From positions 27,636 through 91,635 of the forward strand of contig WNNJ02002715.1 in NCBI GenBank assembly GCA_012934845.2: 64,000 bases of DNA. Reading direction: 5' to 3'. Position numbers and translations under genes: made by a program. This document shows, piece after piece, positions 24,225 through 35,042 of this stretch; within the stretch, counting starts at the first letter, position 1, and each line of letters opens with the position of its first letter. The notes beneath the pieces are model-generated. The model saw only the letters and a program-made list of their open reading frames with translations. It did not search any database and was not told where the DNA came from. This stretch comes from Pomphorhynchus laevis. Its lineage: Eukaryota > Acanthocephala > Palaeacanthocephala > Echinorhynchida > Pomphorhynchidae.

Positions 24225-24420
24225 AATAATGAGACACTCCTATCGTCGTATCAACATTCGGAATGCACTACCTGAGAACATTGCTTGTGCCTCCAGCTAT
24301 TCACATTTTAAACTTCAAGTGAGGACGTGGATGTATGACAGCTCGAACCATCAATCAGTGTTGAACAACACATTCGACTAATTACGTTCTACACTTCATT
24401 CTTTTTATTTTTTATTTTTT
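24225..24420 (+). mobile_element. Short LINE C-terminal fragment
   Basis: Translation from about 24228 gives MRHSYRRINIRNALPENIAC followed by a FKLQ segment, matching the 'R.WN.LP..I......F...L' end of CR1/jockey-type ORF2 proteins. Only the last ~60 codons and a short 3' region remain. It is not obviously part of the neighbouring elements. Confidence 0.5.
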
Positions 24421-24588
24421 TTAAATATCAACAGTGAACAGACTAAACAGCCATTTGCGACTTTGTCTTGTACTAAATTATTTTTAATTATTAAAATTTA
24501 TTATTATTATTAATGTTTCAACAGCACATAAAAGCATGGCTTAATTGGCTGGTTCACTGCAGAAAAAAAAGAAAATATAATAAAAGTA

Positions 24589-27578
24589 TCACAAATACGG
24601 AAAAGCAGCTTTCCCCATGGCATCCTCCATCCGTAATTTCTTTTTGAATTCGTTGATATTGCTACTGCACACTGTTGACTCTCCAAGCCTATTCCACAGA
24701 GATACAACTCGCCGATCAAATTGGACAGCTCGTGATTTTCTTATCCTTTCACGTCGCAGGGTTAAACCATGGCCTCGGAGGATATTGGATGAGCGCAAAT
24801 GAAGACAATCTCGAAGTGGATGATCCAAATCATTAAGAATTTGCCAGACCATACTCATATCGATGTACCGGCGGGTCCACGTGACAGTCTCAAGTCTAAG
24901 TGCTTTTAATCGATCAGGGTACGACAAAAATTTCAGTTGCGGTGCTAGCTTGGTAGCTCTATGAAGTACCCTCTCTGAACTAATATGTTCTTTTGAATTT
25001 TGGGGATACACACACGGCGCAGCATATAGAAGACGGCTCAACACATGAGCAAAGATTAGCGGACGTAGGGCAAATTGATTGAGTGCAATGAAAGTGCGTC
25101 GAAGTTGACCGATTATCCCCAACGCATTTGAACAAGCATGTTCAGTATGTGTGACGGTACTCAAATCACTGTTTATCCACACTCCCAAGTCCTTATATTT
25201 GTTCACTCGTTCTATATCACTGCTTTGAAAGCTATAATTAACTAAAGATTGAGCATTTCCGCCACGAACACGTAAATGTTTGCATTTTGATATATTTACA
25301 ATCAACCTATTGAGCAGAGCCCAATTTTCGACTTCATCGATATCCCGTTGCAGTTTGAATATATCATTGGGTGAACGAATTGCCCGCCAGATTTTCAAAT
25401 CGTCTGCATATAAAAGCATCCGAGAATCAATAAATTCCGGGATATCGTTGATGTAGACACTAAATAACAATGGACCCAATACTGAACCTTGAGGCACCCC
25501 TATATTACATGGCCGCGAAGAAGAGTAAAAATTATCTACATGCACACAATAACTACGATTGCTTAAAAACGATTCAATCCATCTAACAAGAAAAAATTGA
25601 ATGCCACTTTTCTCTAGTTTACTTAGGAGGAATCTATGGTCTACTCTGTCAAATGCCTTAGAGAAATCGAAGAATATGATGTCAGTAGCAATTGATACGG
25701 CTTTATTAGCTGACCAATCAAGATGGGCTGCGAGTAGATTAGTAACTGTCGAATAATCCTTACGGAAACCATGTTGCTCAGAAGCTATTACATTACTCTC
25801 ACTATAAAACTTGACCATATAACCATGTATAATTCGCTCTAACATTCTACAACATAAGCAAGTAATACTTACTGGTCTATAATTGTCTACTGAAGATCTA
25901 TCACCCTTTTTGAAGATGGGGTGAATGATCGATTGTTTCCACTCTTTTGGAAGATTCGTATCAATAATAGATTGTCGAAATATGTTACAAAGTGGTGTAT
26001 ATATTGAGTCTGCTATTCGACGAAGATATATCGAAGGTAACAAATCAGCACCTTTGGAGTTTGTCTCTTTAAGACGATGCAGTTCAGCTAAAACTTTCTC
26101 GGGAGTTATCAAATTAGCTATGTCTAAACTAGGATATGAAACACTAGCACCTCTTATCGTCTCACTGTTCTGGATAGGTTCAGAATACTCGTTTGTAGTC
26201 TCTTTGTACAAGTAAAAATGCCTTGAGAACATCTCAGCAAGGTCGTCTTCAATAACGCTATCAAAATATTGGCCAATTGTTTTATTAGCGTTCCTACTAC
26301 TATTCACATATAGAAAGAGAGCTTTGGGATCATGTCTACAACTATGAGCTAGACCATTTTCAAATAAATAGCGCTTATGTCGCTTTAAAGAATTGAAGAA
26401 ATTTCTCGCCTGCTTATAAACACCATATTCACAAAACCCACCCTTAAAGCATTTGAAACTGAAGTCACGAGCCTTCATCGCAGTAGCCAGCTCAGTATCA
26501 AACCAACAAGCGCTTTTCCTACTAGTCTTAGACTTCAAAGGTGAGAATTTTACCATTAGAGAATAAAGCGTCACGCGAAAATGATCCCAGGCCTCGTCAA
26601 CTCCGACAACAGCCGGATCAGGCCAACTTACTCTATGCAGCTTTGATGTAATAACATAATAGTTCGCCCGAAAAACATTAATCTGACGTTTGTACCGAGC
26701 ATGATGAAACACCCTCATTTGTATATTTAGCAAAACTTTAACTACACAGTGATCAGACAAACCAACAGGAGAATCATATTGGATACTACTGATTAATTGA
26801 CTGTTTGTCGATAGGCAAAGATCAAGAAGGGAAGAACTACAACTTGAAAAGCGAGTATGTACATCAACAAATTGAGCAAGACCACAATAAGCAAAACACT
26901 CCATAAGGTCACAAGATTCACTATCACAAGTAGGAAGAACTGTATTCGAAGTCCATTCAACATCTGGCATATTTAGATCCCCAATTATCAAGTATCACAA
27001 TCTCCTCGCGTATACAACTCTATCTCTTCAATGAGTTTCTTAGATATTGCCTTAGGAGCACGATACACAAGACCCAGTATGATGGGTGAGCTGTTATCAA
27101 ACTTCACCTGACACCACAAACTCTCAACTCTATCAATAGACGACTTACTCAAAACGCGCACCTTAACTTCGTCTCTCATAAAGAGAGCTACGCCACCACC
27201 CCTACCCCCTATCCGATCACTACGGAACAAAGAATAGCCTGGGATGGATACCTCAGCATCGGATACATCACAATTAAGCCAAGATTCTGTAATACCAACT
27301 ATAATTGGATTAACAGACTCGATCCTAAACTTTAGCTCATCGACTTTCTGTAACAAGCTCCGAACATTACAATAAAATATACTATGACTTTTATTCACAC
27401 CAGTTCGAGTAATAATATCATCTCTAGCAATCTGACACACTTCAGATCCCAAATCAGCTAGGCACTTATATGCTGTAAGACCTTGCCAAAACCCTCCACA
27501 TTCATGAGAGGCGATACATCTAGTGGGGACCAACTGATTCGAATGCGTCGCCTCACTACTTGAAAATTTTGCACACAT
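24589..27578 (-). CDS. LINE B ORF2: endonuclease and reverse transcriptase, one frameshift
   Basis: The first frame (27578-26988) holds the N-terminal AP-like endonuclease: FYCNVRSLLQKVDELK, GITESWL (catalytic Glu), GGRGGGVALFMRD and GLVYRAP. The next frame (26991-24589, 800 residues) begins IIGDLNMP and continues with LLDLC and GLSDHCVV (catalytic Asp-His), then a linker and the RT: NYRPVSITCLCCRMLERII, GFRKDYSTVTNL, FFDFSKAFDRVDH (motif A), GVPQGSVLGPLLFSVYINDI (motif B) and LYADDLKIW (motif C). It ends in HGLTLRRER and WNRLGES. The two frames meet at about 26990, where GDCDT passes to LIIGDLNMP by a -1-type change, so the protein is not contiguous. Confidence 0.85.
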
Positions 27579-27678
27579 AGATTGCTCTCACCAAGTGCAA
27601 CACGAGATGCAAGTTCTTAGCTTGAGACAATTTCTCCCTTTGAAGAGCGTCAAGATCTTTTAAGAGACTAACATGGGA

Positions 27679-28614
27679 TCATTTTAAACGATATGAATTC
27701 CGAAGAATTAACTCAGCATGCGACTGCTCTCTAATTACTGCCTTGAGTAAACACGGCCTATTACTAAGTGTATCACGATTACCCATTCGAAATAATGCAA
27801 CGAGTTTAACACGGTTAACAATATCCACATTGCAAGAACCAAGTACCTGCGTCAATATAAATCTCACACTCTGGACGTCCTCGTTAAAACGTACTTGTGC
27901 GTTCTCAAATAAAGATTCTCTTACATTGGCCAGAATAACAGATCTACATCGATCAGCGGTGTGTTTCCTATTATTACCAATTTGCAATTCGAGACTGTCA
28001 CGTGACACTGCGGATAGTGTATGTTGACTTATCGTTGACGCTTGTTCCTGCTTTTTGAGAGTCCCATTATCAGACATATGACCATGATTCAAAACCTGAC
28101 AATATGTATTTTCATCATTAGTAACATCAGGTAAATGCACTGGAACATCCATGGCTACAGTCTCACCCTCTACAGTTAAATCTATATTCATTGGATTATT
28201 TGCAAGACTTGAGGAGGGATATATAGAGTTAAGACTTGAGGAGGGATATATAGAGTTAGAATAGCTTCCATCACTATGACTGGAATTTTCAACATTCTTA
28301 GTAGATTTGGAAATAAGAACTTCCTTACTTTGACCGGCACTTATGCTTTTTGGAATTGGTGGAGCTGATATGGGTCCAAGAGAATTACAACTCGACTGAC
28401 CGACAACCAAGGGGGTAGATTCCGTCTTCAAATCATTTATCAAAGATGCGCAGCAGTACCCGCAGTAGAAAGATGCATTAGACAGAGCTGTTTTCTTTTC
28501 CCCGGGAACTGAAACACTTGTCCACACATGACAATCTTCACTTGAACACCGAACCTGATAATCCACGAACTTGGCAGCATCACCTCGCTTTGTAGTCTTC
28601 CTCTGTTTGACCAT
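27679..28614 (-). CDS. LINE B ORF1 protein (zinc-finger/RNA-binding type)
   Basis: 311 residues from ATG. The N-terminal 25-60 region has Cys/His spacing (CSSEDCHVW ... CGYCCASL) like the PHD-type zinc finger found in ORF1 of CR1-like LINEs. A Ser-rich middle contains a short direct duplication (IYPSSSLNS/IYPSSSLAN, from a 27-bp repeat at about 28205-28258). The C-terminal 220-310 region carries VILANVRES ... LVALFRMGNR ... RPCLLKAV, shared with the ORF1 remnants at 16.2 and 31.3 kb. The expected role is binding of LINE RNA. ORF1 may end early: LINE A and LINE D homologues continue further past the matching point. Confidence 0.75.
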   Translation of the reverse strand: MVKQRKTTKRGDAAKFVDYQVRCSSEDCHVWTSVSVPGEKKTALSNASFYCGYCCASLINDLKTESTPLVVGQSSCNSLGPISAPPIPKSISAGQSKEVLISKSTKNVENSSHSDGSYSNSIYPSSSLNSIYPSSSLANNPMNIDLTVEGETVAMDVPVHLPDVTNDENTYCQVLNHGHMSDNGTLKKQEQASTISQHTLSAVSRDSLELQIGNNRKHTADRCRSVILANVRESLFENAQVRFNEDVQSVRFILTQVLGSCNVDIVNRVKLVALFRMGNRDTLSNRPCLLKAVIREQSHAELILRNSYRLK

Positions 28615-28639
28615 TATATGTAAGTATATTCAGACTTTA

Positions 28640-28985
28640 TCAGAGTAAAGTCTCTTGTGTAGATTTCAATAAAGATTGTGTAGGTTCTTCTGGTATAGGT
28701 TTTTAGGTTTAGGTTCTTCCAATTTAGGTTCTTTGTAAGTAGTTTATATGTATAACAAGATAGTTTAAACTCCTAATTAATACAGATTTTTCCGCGAGCG
28801 TAGCGATCTGAACTGTAATCTACAATGTATGTTTATTAGAAACCAAACTTTTTTTCTTTCTTTTGAAATAAAATCTTATTAGACAATAATATTTTACAAT
28901 TATAAAGGTTCCTGCAAATGGGCCATTAAACAATGTAATTTGTAAAGTAGTCAACACTGTAAGATCGTAAAACTAATAATTAAAC
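28640..28985. other. Spacer between LINE B 5' side and LINE C fragment
   Basis: About 350 bp, possibly including LINE B 5' UTR. It contains several TAGGTTCTT-like repeats (28681-28735). Nothing coding. Confidence 0.4.
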
Positions 28986-30050
28986 TACATGTTCTGAATT
29001 TGAAAAAATCGCTTCGATCTTGGTGCGCGCAGGTAAGCCGAGCAAGACCTAGCAATTTCGAATCCAATTTCGAACCACAAGGCTGCGTTTTGGGTCCAAT
29101 GCTTTTCAATATATATATTAATGATATGATTGATGTCATATTTAGTGAGTGCGCTCTATATGCCGATGATTTAAAGATTTGGCGTCCAATACAAAGCACG
29201 CACGATGTAATTGAGTTGCAACGCGACGTAGACTCAATCACCAAATGGTGTCGTGCAAAGGGACTGGTTTTGAATCCTAACAAGTGTAGTCATATGCACA
29301 TAGGTCCCATAAAAATCGTAGGGACATATGCTATAGAAGATGTAAACATCGAAAAGGTTTCATGTTTCAGTGATCTGGGCGTTATCGTAAGTGAAGATAT
29401 GAAGACACAAGTCCACGTCCAATATGTCGCATCCAAATGTCGACGTATGCTAGGTATGTTAAGACGCTCGTTTGGCCAACTCGATCCAGTTAGTTTTCGC
29501 ATTGCCTACTCTGCCCTTATAAAATCGCACATGTTATACGCGTCCCCTGCAATATACCCACAGCTCCGTGGCGAATTGGAAATATACGAACGGATATTAC
29601 GACAATCAACCCATCTTGTGTCCTCAGTGCGTGGTGTCAACTATACCCAGAGACTGGCATTGTTGAATGTACACACTGTTGAACGTTCGCTGTCTGACGC
29701 CGACCTAGTGTATGTATGGCGGTCACTGTCTATACCTGGACATGTTTCGAAGTCTATGTTTACAATTTGTCTACCGGGTCGACTACGAAGCCACAGACTT
29801 ATGATAAAGCGCAGACTCCGTCCCAAAACAAATTGTGTTACGATAAGTGATCGCATTGCTGACCTGTGGAACAATCTTCATGCATCGACAATCGACAGCG
29901 GTTCCGTCCAGAAGTTCAAGGCAATTATTAAATCACGATAATGACAGTTTCACCTTTTATTTCTTTATTTTCTGTTTTTTTTATGTTTTGAGCTATGTGA
30001 TCCAGCCAATTTGAGCTTATGCTCCTGGGCTGTTGTAACAATAATAATAT
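28985..30050 (+). mobile_element. 5'-truncated CR1-like LINE C
   Basis: An open frame at 29000-29941 starts within RT motif B (GCVLGPMLFNIYINDMIDV), continues through LYADDLKIWRPIQ (motif C) and the RT thumb to a C-terminal HRLMIKRR and LWNNLHAST segment. The 3' UTR has GATCCAGCCAATTTGAGC ... GGGCTGTTGTAA and a short AATAAT tail, matching LINE A and LINE B. Upstream RT and endonuclease are absent, as in normal 5' truncation during LINE insertion. No target-site duplication was identified. Confidence 0.85.
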
Positions 30051-30519
30051 ATCTCTTTATTCGTGGGAAATATCGCTGTACCCACTGCTGTTCCTCCGCG
30101 ATAGTAAAGTTGTTATCAATTTACAAATCTTTAGCGCACGATATCCCATTCCTTCAGATGTAGAGAAAATCATTGGCTCTAATCGACTTCTCTCCACCAC
30201 CGTAATCCTTTCTTCATACTTCGTTTCTTTCCGTTGCTAATTAAATTGGAATGATGAGTTTGAAGGCTTGTCGGCATATGATTGAGCGTGAATATAAAAA
30301 ACACAGACGTTCAAAAACGTCTGCTACTATTAATATTTTATATTAATATTTATTAATATTATATTTATTTTCTCCCTATTAATATTTTATTCAAATAATG
30401 TGCGAAAAAATAATATGCGAAAAAATCCCTGAAATTAAACAATATTGTTTTTTCAATTCCTTAAACTTTCTTATTTCTTGCAGCTTAAAAAGCGCCTCAG
30501 AACTGCACCACGACTCATT

Positions 30520-30685
30520 TCTTCAATTCATCTTCTTATCTGCATCTTCCTACTCTTACTGAATACTGCCCCACCTTCATAAATCTTCGTTCATGTGGCT
30601 CTCTTCTTCTCTATGTTCCGTCATTTTTACCAAATTGTGGCCGCCTTTTCCCTTTTTATTGCCGCTACTCTACTCTTAGCCCCGC
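30520..30685 (+). mobile_element. LINE C-terminal fragment, third family
   Basis: The nucleotide text from about 30535 (ATCTGCATCTTCCTAC) to about 30670 parallels 11605-11740, including TTGTGGCCGCC and CTACTCT. It is a short 3' coding fragment that ends abruptly where LINE D begins. Confidence 0.55.
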
Positions 30686-30689
30686 AGGC

Positions 30690-33100
30690 TAAGAATCGAC
30701 CTTCCCATGTGTCAAAGAATTCAGTGATGGGATTCGCCCTTGCCGCTCTACGATCTCCGTGAAAACCAAAGCACACACCGCTTATTCTCTGGATACTCGT
30801 TTAGTCCAAAACGAGAAACTGCGTGATCAACCCTAATCGATTGATGATTCTACTGCTAGTTTCACAAATAGCACGCGTTCCATAGAACCGGACACACGAT
30901 CAACTGTAAAAACATCTGGAAATCAAGTAGTGGCGACAAGTCGTGAGTTGGTTGCACTTGCTGTTGCTGATGGTCTCAAAGTGTCTGGAGATTTGATGGC
31001 AAACAGTTGCAATGATCGGGAAGAGCAAAGTTCATCGCATATTCGTAATCCTCACAATTCTAGTTCAAGTCACATTTTGACTGGTAAACCAATAAATGCG
31101 AATCAATCAGGTAAAGCGCGTAGCGCCTCGCGAAATCGATGCCCAATCCTTCAAAATGTGACTAAGGGTCCATCATACACCACACAGAGAAGAATGGACG
31201 CGGATTTAGACAATGTACATTCCGTACTAACTCAGATACACGCAGGCTAGAGCCGCGACTTTGTCGGACAAATTAAGGTGCTTGGTCTTTATCGTTTAAG
31301 TAAGCGCTTGGATTTCCCGAGGTTGTTAAAGGTAGTATTTGAAACTAAGGAACAGGCTGGATTTGTGATGTCTGTTTCGAACAAATTGCTTGGTGATAAA
31401 GTTCGTATCCGTTCTGATTATTTGATGGAGAAAAGAAGCATGATGAGGGAAGCTAGGATTGAGTTAAATCGTCGCATTTTGGTGGGAGAAGATAACCTAG
31501 TTATTCGGGATTTTCGAGATGTCCGGAAAAGGCCGTTTGTGCGTTGGCGTCCACTCGTAACGAGGGCGATCTCATTTGCTTCGATTGTTTGATTCCGAAT
31601 GCTGATGTGCATTCTCGGGTTTGCGCGTTCCAACGTGCTCCTATCATTGGCTACACTAATATTCGTAGTTTAATTTCGAATCATGATGACGTTAGAGTTT
31701 GGACGCATTCTATGCATACAGACGTGTTGGCTATTTCTGAGACGTGGTTACACGATTAACGTAGTATCTATTCCAGGTTATCAATTATTACGTTCAGATA
31801 GATGCCCTCCTAAGAGGGGTGATGGAGTAGCACTTTATGTTCAGGATAGGAACGTTATTAGCAATATAGTAAGATACTCAAATGGAGAAGGAACTTGTGA
31901 GTGCTTAATAGTTGATCTTGTTATATATAACCTCCACGTTTCTTTGGGTGTTCTTTATCGAACACCCAAATCAGCCATTTTAGATGATGAACTGATGCAT
32001 ATTTTATTTAGAGCTTGTAGTAGGCGTGATCACTCGTTTATCTTAGTTGGTGATTTTAATCTACTGACCGTGGTGATTGATCAAGATGGCGACAGTATTA
32101 TTGGTACCTTTTTCAGTGAGGATAAGAATCTATGGGAGTTCTTGGTATGTGATCAATTACTCATTCAGCATGTATCTGCTCCTACTGGATTTGGCACTGA
32201 TAGCGTACGTTCTATACTTGATCTTGTATTTTCTCAAAGAGATGGTCAGATATGTCACATATCCCATAATCCTCCAATAGGAGGAAGTGATCACTGTGTT
32301 TTGGTGTTAAAGCTGACTATAGCTTTAGATATTCTTGCAATCGATGCCGAACCTTCATTGACGAAGATATCATGGCATCATGTTGATGTTGAGATGTTAC
32401 AACAGTTTGTGTCCTCGTTGAACTTTGAGTGTGGTGATGTTGGAAGCCGGGAACGTTGGCATTTCATTCGAGATTTACTAATTCGTATATCTGATTATTT
32501 TGAGCCACGTAGATTAATACGGAAAACTGCTCATAAGAAACCTCCGTGGTTTGACAGTAGTCTACGTGAAGCTCTCAAAAGACGCAACACTTTGTTCAGA
32601 AAGTGTAGGCACAAAGGTAATTTGATTGCTCAATTCAAACTTGCTCGCAATGCATATAAACGCCTCAGAATTAAGAAACGTATGGAGTATAAGGACCAAA
32701 TTGTGCTATCTTTAAATAGCTCGCCCAAACGCTTTTGGTCTTATGTTCGTCAAAGTACGCGTACTTATTGTGCAATCACTAGATTATCATCAAACGGTAA
32801 GTTGCTTTATTCCCCTTCTGACGTTGCTAATGAGTTTGCTAATGCATTTGACCTACATAATGCTAGGTGGGATAGCTTCGTTAGCGAGTCTAATAGCAAA
32901 ATCAGCGACTGCTTCTGCAAGCCTCTCTGAATGCGATCCAAACACGGTGATCATCCGTCTAAATTCGATTGCGGTTATCCCCGAGGGCCAAGCACTTCCG
33001 TTTGTTTTTAGGGCCGCTGAGATGATTTTCTTTCCATCTATCACCAGGAAGGCGGTGCTATGGTGTTCGATGACATTTTCGCCTCTTACTTAGAAGCGCT
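30690..33100 (+). mobile_element. CR1-like LINE D, 5' part: ORF1, endonuclease, linker
   Basis: ORF1 remnants at 30930-31592 include LGLYRLSKRLDFPRLLKVVF and the IELNRRILVGEDNLVI segment shared with LINE A. The endonuclease spans 31640-32330 over two frames: GYTNIRSLISN, ISETWL, then a 415-codon frame (31683-32930) with RGDGVALYVQD, GVLYRTP, LVGDFNL, ILDLVFSQ and GGSDHCVLV. The linker runs to about 32925 (SDVANEFANAFDLHNARWDS). A further ~170 bp may be degraded RT fingers. The RT itself is missing before the AT-rich spacer and the satellite. At least two breaks. Confidence 0.8.
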
Positions 33101-33359
33101 TCTTCACTAATTGTACCAGGAGGAGGATGTAGGTCTGTTAACATTTCTTTCACAATTCTGCCATATAAATATTAAATTATCATGTAAATATATATTAAAA
33201 TATAAACATTAAATAGTTAAATACATATAACATATACATTTATTATATTGAATATATAGAAATCATATATAAAAAAATTATATTTTTATAAATCATAAAA
33301 ATCAATATTAGTATAAAAATATAGTAATCATATAAGCCCGACGCGAAAGAATGACGAAT

Positions 33360-33434
33360 GAGTTTTGTCATCACTATGACTCATTAGTGCCAGTTCACTC
33401 CCACTGCTGGATGCAGAGGAGGACTAGCAGACGG
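33360..33434 (-). ncRNA. Degenerate hammerhead in first satellite unit
   Basis: Same position in the unit as the intact-looking motifs, but the core reads CTAATGA instead of CTGATGA, and GAAA has become AAAA with a changed stem III strand (CTC). Probably inactive. Confidence 0.7.
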
Positions 33435-33667
33435 TAATCAACGAATTAATCAAGTGCATGATGTACTAGAAAATCTCTAGTAACATCATCTAGAGTTCTG
33501 AATTAGCATTACAATAGCTTCACTAAATTGAATCATTAGCAAAAAAGCACTGGCAAATGTCAGCGCAAGATATCTTAATATCGGCTTACTTTTAATCTCA
33601 AATGATGATATCATTCCGCGTGAATTTTTAGCAATCATATAAGCCCGACGCGAAAGAATGACGAATG

Positions 33668-33742
33668 CCGTTTCGTCATCACTATGACTCATCAGTGCCA
33701 GTTCCCTCCTACTGCTGGATGCAGAGGAGGACTAGCAGACGG
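33668..33742 (-). ncRNA. Type III hammerhead ribozyme, satellite unit 2
   Basis: Reading the - strand from 33742: stem III CCGT (33742-33739), cleavage position C at 33738 (GTC site), then stem I. TGCTAGT pairs with ACTGGCA (7 bp, one G-T), CCTCCT pairs with AGGAGG (6 bp), CTGC pairs with GCAG (4 bp), and the loop is ATCCA. Core CTGATGA is complementary to 33689-33695. Stem II is GTCAT/ATGAC with loop AGTG. Core GAAA is complementary to 33671-33674, and stem III closes with ACGG. Both cores are complete. Stem III is open at the ends, hence type III. This matches the fold of satellite hammerheads. Self-cleavage is inferred. Confidence 0.9.
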
Positions 33743-33975
33743 TAATCAACGAATGAATCAAGTGCATGATGTACTAGAAAATCTCTAGTAACATCATCTA
33801 AAGTTCTGAATTAGCATTACAGTAGCTTCACCAAATTGAATCATTAGCAAAAAAGCACTGGCAAATGTCAGCGCAAGATATCTAAATATAGGCTTACTTT
33901 TAATCTCAAATGATGATATCATTCCGCGTGAATTTTTAGCAATCATATAAGCCCGACGCGAAAGAATGACGAATG

Positions 33976-34050
33976 CCGTTTCGTCATCACTATGACTCAT
34001 CAGTGCCAGTTCCCTCCTACTGCTGGATGCAGAGGAGGACTAGGAGACGG
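33976..34050 (-). ncRNA. Type III hammerhead ribozyme, satellite unit 3
   Basis: Both cores (CTGATGA, GAAA), stem II and stem III are intact. The plus strand reads TAGGAG instead of TAGCAG, which puts a C-C mismatch in stem I two bases from the cleavage site. Cleavage may be weaker than in units 2, 4 and 6. Confidence 0.85.
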
Positions 34051-34283
34051 TAATCAACGAATGAATTAAGTGCATGATGTACTAGAAAATCTCTAGTAAC
34101 ATCATCTAGAGTTCTGAATTAGCATTACAATAGCTTCACCAAATTGAATCATTGGCAAAAAAGCACTGGCAAATGTCAGCGCAAGATATCTTAATATCGG
34201 CTTACTTTTAATCTCAAATGATGATATCATTCCGCGTGAATTTTTAGCAATCATATAAGCCCGACGCGAAAAAATGACGAATG

Positions 34284-34358
34284 CCGTTTCGTCATCACCA
34301 TGACTCATCAGTGCCAGTTCCCTCCTACTGCTGGATGCAGAGGAGGACTAGCAGACGG
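34284..34358 (-). ncRNA. Type III hammerhead ribozyme, satellite unit 4
   Basis: Complete core and stems. Stem II loop is GGTG instead of AGTG. Stem I reads TGCTAGT/ACTGGCA near the core. Confidence 0.88.
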
Positions 34359-34591
34359 TAATCAACGAATGAATCAAGTGCATGATGTACTAGAAAATCT
34401 CTAGTAACATCATCTAAAGTTCTGAATTAGCATTACAGTAGCTTCACCAAATTGAATCATTAGCAAAAAAGCACTGGCAAATGTCAGCGCAAGATATCTA
34501 AATATAGGCTTACTTTTAATCTCAAATGATGATATCATTCCGCGTGAATTTTTAGCAATCATATAAGCCCGACGCGAAAGAATGACGAATG

Positions 34592-34666
34592 CCGTTTCGT
34601 CATCACTATGACTCATCAGTGCCAGTTCCCTCCTACTGCTGGATGCAGAGGAGGACTAGGAGACGG
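34592..34666 (-). ncRNA. Type III hammerhead ribozyme, satellite unit 5
   Basis: Same type as unit 3, including the stem I mismatch close to the cleavage site. Cores are complete. Confidence 0.85.
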
Positions 34667-34899
34667 TAATCAACGAATGAATTAAGTGCATGATGTACTA
34701 GAAAATCTCTAGTAACATCATCTAGAGTTCTGAATTAGCATTACAATAGCTTCACCAAATTGAATCATTGGCAAAAAAGCACTGGCAAATGTCAGCGCAA
34801 GATATCTTAATATCGGCTTACTTTTAATCTCAAATGATGATATCATTCCGCGTGAATTTTTAGCAATCATATAAGCCCGACGCGAAAAAATGACGAATG

Positions 34900-34974
34900 C
34901 CGTTTCGTCATCACCATGACTCATCAGTGCCAGTTCCCTCCTACTGCTGGATGCAGAGGAGGACTAGCAGACGG
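34900..34974 (-). ncRNA. Type III hammerhead ribozyme, satellite unit 6
   Basis: Same type as unit 4, with complete core, GGTG stem II loop and matched stem I. Confidence 0.88.
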
Positions 34975-35042
34975 TAATCAATGAATGAATCAAGTGCATG
35001 ATGTACTAGAAAATCTCTAGTAACATCATCTAGAGTGCTGAA

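Larger units (their letters stand above)
24497..28640 (-). mobile_element. CR1/jockey-like LINE B, best-preserved copy
   Basis: On the - strand, ORF1 (28614-27679), endonuclease N-terminal part (27578-26988) and endonuclease C-terminus plus RT (26991-24589) follow in order, then a 3' UTR with ACCAGCCAATTAAGCC ... GCTGTTGAA and a TAA/TAATAA microsatellite at about 24497-24515. The same CCAGCC ... GCTGTTG 3' end occurs in the LINEs at 15.6-19.8 and 29-30 kb, so these are one lineage. A single frame change at about 26990 separates the two endonuclease halves and is the only clear break in ORF2, so this copy is young compared with its neighbours. The exact 5' end is not certain. Confidence 0.9.
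33328..35042 (-). repeat. 308-bp hammerhead satellite, higher-order dimers
   Basis: About 5.5 tandem units of exactly 308 bp. Unit landmarks at 33486, 33794, 34102, 34410 and 34718 are equally spaced. Units at 34102 and 34718 are the same type, and units at 33794 and 34410 are the same second type, so the recent repeat is a 616-bp dimer. Diagnostic differences include GGAG/GCAG before ACGG, and AAAAAATGACG/AAAGAATGACG. The first unit (33328-33480) is more diverged. Each unit contains a hammerhead on the - strand and a second hairpin (ATGATGTACTAG/CTAGTAACATCAT, e.g. 33766-33797). The array ends about 380 bp upstream of the RPUSD4 start. The same unit recurs at 62.0-62.7 kb. Confidence 0.95.

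Noticed and set aside
32925-33100. Continuation of LINE D into RT fingers
   Set aside because: A frame reading VIPEGQALPFVFRAAEMIF loosely resembles the GPDGLP region but is too weak to call with confidence. Left as a note within LINE D.
33486-34924. Five repeated 68-residue open frames on the - strand
   Set aside because: They are by-products of the 308-bp satellite. The conserved signal is RNA structure, and the frames overlap only part of it with no protein features.
33328-35042. CRISPR-like array
   Set aside because: Units are contiguous 308-bp repeats without short repeats and unique spacers, in a eukaryotic context.
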